A DNA stretch of 8,178 nt. Origin: Chloroflexi bacterium RBG_16_51_16 (GTDB lineage: Bacteria > Chloroflexota > Anaerolineae > Anaerolineales > Villigracilaceae). The stretch covers positions 1 to 8,178 of the forward strand of contig MGNL01000009.1 in NCBI GenBank assembly GCA_001796785.1, written 5' to 3'. Numbering within the stretch: position 1 is the stretch's first letter; every line of letters begins with the position of its first letter. The notes below the pieces were generated by a model. The model was not told the DNA's origin and made no database searches. It saw only the letters and a program-made list of their open reading frames with translations. Made by a program: the position numbers and the translations under genes. Of this stretch, positions 6,253 through 8,178 are shown piece after piece.

Positions 6253-7920
6253 TCATCTAGTTACCGATTGATGATCATCCCTCAGCCAATCTCTTGAAAA
6301 TATTATCGCCTGATCACGAGTAACGACTTTACCGACGGCTTGTGCCTCCCGAATGGCTTCGAGCAATCGTCCGAGCTGTTCACCAGGTTGGAGATTAAGC
6401 TCAACCATCAAATCGTTGCCATCAAGAAGCTTCAGCGGGGAAATGCTTTCCTGAGGCTTTTCCCAGTAGTTTTCAAGAAGGAGGCGAGCAACGGATAGGG
6501 CTGCAGACCAAGTCTCCTGTGTCAGCGAGGAGTCCTGGGTGCCGCGTCGATCCGCCAGACCGAGCAACACAAGGTCCACACCGGCCGCGCCTGCATCCCG
6601 GAAAAACCGGTAGATCGCCCTGCGGGATGGAGGTTTTGATTCAGCTTCCATCCGGCTGACATGGTAATGAAACCGCATATGGTTACGAATGATCACATCC
6701 AAGCGTTCCTGTTCATCCCTGCTCAGGTGCAGGCGGTCGGCACATTCGACGGCGATCCGGGCTCCCGCTTCAGCATGTCCAAGGAAGCGCATCCTCCCGT
6801 TCTCATCGACCGACCGGGTTTGAGGTTTGGCGACATCATGGACCAAGGCAGCAAAAAAAAGCAGCCCGTGAATAGAGCGTTCCGGGTTGAGCGAGTTGGC
6901 AAAATGCGCAGCAAGTTGTTCACGATATCGACCAAGCTTAAGGCTGACAAGGCCGGTAAACAGATCATTAGTCTGGTCCGCATCATATCCAACATGCAAG
7001 GCTGATACTAGCGCTTCGAGGTATCTCAAGACTGCGAGGGTGTGATCCCAAACATCGTGCACATGAGGGGCAGGCTGCGCCTCACCTTTCAACCGGGTCA
7101 ACTCCGGCAGAAAATAGGGCAGGACACCCAGGATCTCAAGTGCCCTCAGGCTGGCGTCGGGTTGAGGGCCATCCAGGATCTTGAACAGCTCATCCCGCAG
7201 TCGTTCCGGGGATGTTTGCTGAAGAGTGTCTGCGGATGCCTTTGCCCAGCGGCGTGTTTCCGGATCGATCTGGAATGCCAGAGCAGCAGCAAAACGGACA
7301 GCACGCAAGATGCGAACCGGGTCTCGTTTGAAAGAATCCGCAGAGCAGGCTCGGATCTTTTTAGCGTGCAGATCACGCACTCCACCCAAAGGGTCAAGCA
7401 TCGATCCATTTCGAAGATCATAGGCCAGCGCGTTGATGGTGAAGTCGCGTCCCTTTAGATCCTGCTCAATATCCTGTCCGCCCTGGAAGCGGTTGAAGTC
7501 CAGAAATGTTCGTTTGCCGAGTTCATCAGTCACGATGACCCGACCGATATCCCGCGCTTCATCGAGGGTGAAGTAATCCGCTTTCAATTTATTCGCAACC
7601 CGACGAGCGAAAGGGATGGCATCCGCCGGGAGAGCAAAGTCCAGGTCAGGCGACCCGCGCTGGAGGAGCATATCCCTCACCCCCCCACCGACAAGGTAGA
7701 TCTCCTGGTCAGGTGTGAGCAATGTCTTGACTTTTTCCACCAGGGGGTGAACCTGAATTTCAGGTGGCATGTAACTGATAACCGGTTTTTCCTTGTGGCG
7801 GATTGACTGGGCTAGACGGAGTGCCTGCCCGGGTGTGCCGCCCTGGGCGATTACTTCTCCGCCGAGCTTCGCTACCCATCGGCCAGCGTAGGTTGTTTGC
7901 TTCCCTTTTTTGTCTTTCAC
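6253..7920 (-). CDS. cca: CCA tRNA nucleotidyltransferase/poly(A) polymerase with HD domain and extra N-terminal domain
   Basis: A class II nucleotidyltransferase that adds nucleotides to RNA 3' ends, either CCA on tRNA or a poly(A) tail. Numbered from GTG 7920 (555 residues): residues 1-50 form a small extra domain, YAGRWVAKLGGEVIAQG then TPGQAL, like the DUF5678-type module as I remember it. The head domain follows, with GGGVRD (78-83), the metal-binding pair in DLD (92-94), RDFTINAL (158-165), DPLGG (176-180) and RDPVRILRAVRF (199-210). A full HD phosphohydrolase motif follows: His292, His361-Asp362 and His382. The C-terminus is helical. Sequence alone does not settle CCA versus poly(A) activity. 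GTG 7920 begins one base after the hpt stop (TAAAGTG), a coupling arrangement; TTG 7953 would add 11 residues and overlap hpt by 32 bases. There is no Shine-Dalgarno sequence at either. Confidence 0.93.
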   Translation of the reverse strand: MKDKKGKQTTYAGRWVAKLGGEVIAQGGTPGQALRLAQSIRHKEKPVISYMPPEIQVHPLVEKVKTLLTPDQEIYLVGGGVRDMLLQRGSPDLDFALPADAIPFARRVANKLKADYFTLDEARDIGRVIVTDELGKRTFLDFNRFQGGQDIEQDLKGRDFTINALAYDLRNGSMLDPLGGVRDLHAKKIRACSADSFKRDPVRILRAVRFAAALAFQIDPETRRWAKASADTLQQTSPERLRDELFKILDGPQPDASLRALEILGVLPYFLPELTRLKGEAQPAPHVHDVWDHTLAVLRYLEALVSALHVGYDADQTNDLFTGLVSLKLGRYREQLAAHFANSLNPERSIHGLLFFAALVHDVAKPQTRSVDENGRMRFLGHAEAGARIAVECADRLHLSRDEQERLDVIIRNHMRFHYHVSRMEAESKPPSRRAIYRFFRDAGAAGVDLVLLGLADRRGTQDSSLTQETWSAALSVARLLLENYWEKPQESISPLKLLDGNDLMVELNLQPGEQLGRLLEAIREAQAVGKVVTRDQAIIFSRDWLRDDHQSVTR

Positions 7921-7921
7921 T

Positions 7922-8178
7922 TTATGGGGAAGGTTTGTATTTTTCCAGGTCAACTACGCCGACGAACGGCAGGTTGCGATAGTACTCATCCAGGTCAAGC
8001 CCGTAGCCGAACACGAATTTGTTAGGGATTGCAAAACCGCGGTAATGGATGGGCACAACGGCTTCGCGCCTCTCGGATTTGTCCAGGAGCGCACAAACCT
8101 TAAGGCTGGCCGGCTGGCGGGTCTGCAGGATCTCAAGCACGGAAGCGATGGTATTACCGCTGTCCACGATATCTTCAA
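7922..8178 (-). CDS. hpt: Hypoxanthine phosphoribosyltransferase (5' end outside window)
   Basis: Purine salvage enzyme that joins hypoxanthine or guanine to PRPP to form IMP or GMP in the cytoplasm. The C-terminal 84 residues, about half of the usual 175-185, are visible. The first codons read EDIVDSGNT, the PRPP-binding loop with its two acidic residues and phosphate-binding turn. The characteristic C-terminal part follows: LLDKSERRE, then IPNKFVFGYGLDLDEYYRNLPFVGVV, which holds the lysine/aromatic purine-contacting region and the family's FVxGYGLD and RNLP motifs. The tail is a few residues longer than in well-known homologues. It is the most upstream visible gene of the minus-strand operon, with the cca start one base after its TAA. 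Confidence 0.95.
   Translation of the reverse strand, partial: EDIVDSGNTIASVLEILQTRQPASLKVCALLDKSERREAVVPIHYRGFAIPNKFVFGYGLDLDEYYRNLPFVGVVDLEKYKPSP

Noticed and set aside
6661..7458. Overlapping plus- and minus-strand frames of 65-138 codons inside cca
   Set aside because: The cca frame is continuous and carries all family motifs through this stretch, so these are out-of-frame shadows.
1..8178. Signs of a mobile element, CRISPR array, defence island or tRNA gene
   Set aside because: I saw no transposase or integrase motifs, no regularly spaced repeats, no target-site duplications and no cloverleaf-forming sequence; the genes are mostly ordinary metabolic and RNA-processing genes.

Overview
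The window looks like a chromosomal segment from a bacterium. The closest matches I can recall for the receiver protein and the hpt-cca gene pair are from Chloroflexota, class Anaerolineae; this assignment is from memory of protein style, not from a search. Nothing points to a phage, plasmid, insertion sequence, CRISPR array or RNA gene. Six of the seven genes have recognisable families.

Left part (1-3230): ppdK, encoding pyruvate phosphate dikinase, runs leftwards and leaves the window before its stop. It is divergent from a small stand-alone response-regulator receiver gene. The 327 bp between them is AT-rich and carries an unusual density of dyad symmetries: a 13-bp-arm hairpin, a perfect 14-bp palindrome, a related split dyad and a 10-bp palindrome. 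A good intrinsic terminator follows the receiver gene and is placed to serve the converging hydrolase gene as well.

Middle (3288-5668): an alpha/beta hydrolase gene on the minus strand is divergent from a gene for a GT-B glycosyltransferase-like protein of the MGDG synthase/GT28 kind. The hydrolase has a good Shine-Dalgarno sequence. The glycosyltransferase-like gene has no Shine-Dalgarno sequence, and a consensus -10 box lies only 14 bases before its GTG start, so it may be translated from a nearly leaderless mRNA.

Right part (5683-8178): a tight minus-strand operon reads hpt (hypoxanthine phosphoribosyltransferase, 5' end outside the window), then a CCA-adding/poly(A) polymerase-type nucleotidyltransferase with an HD domain, then a DEDDy-type 3'-5' exonuclease. 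The nucleotidyltransferase carries a short extra N-terminal domain. Spacing is one base between hpt and cca, with a short gap to the exonuclease. A polymerase that adds to RNA 3' ends next to a predicted 3' exonuclease suggests, but does not prove, a shared role in RNA 3'-end metabolism.

I see no clear new defence or mobile system. The best leads are the decorated CCA enzyme coupled to an exonuclease, the divergent glycosyltransferase with an altered donor site, and the dyad-rich ppdK/receiver control region.
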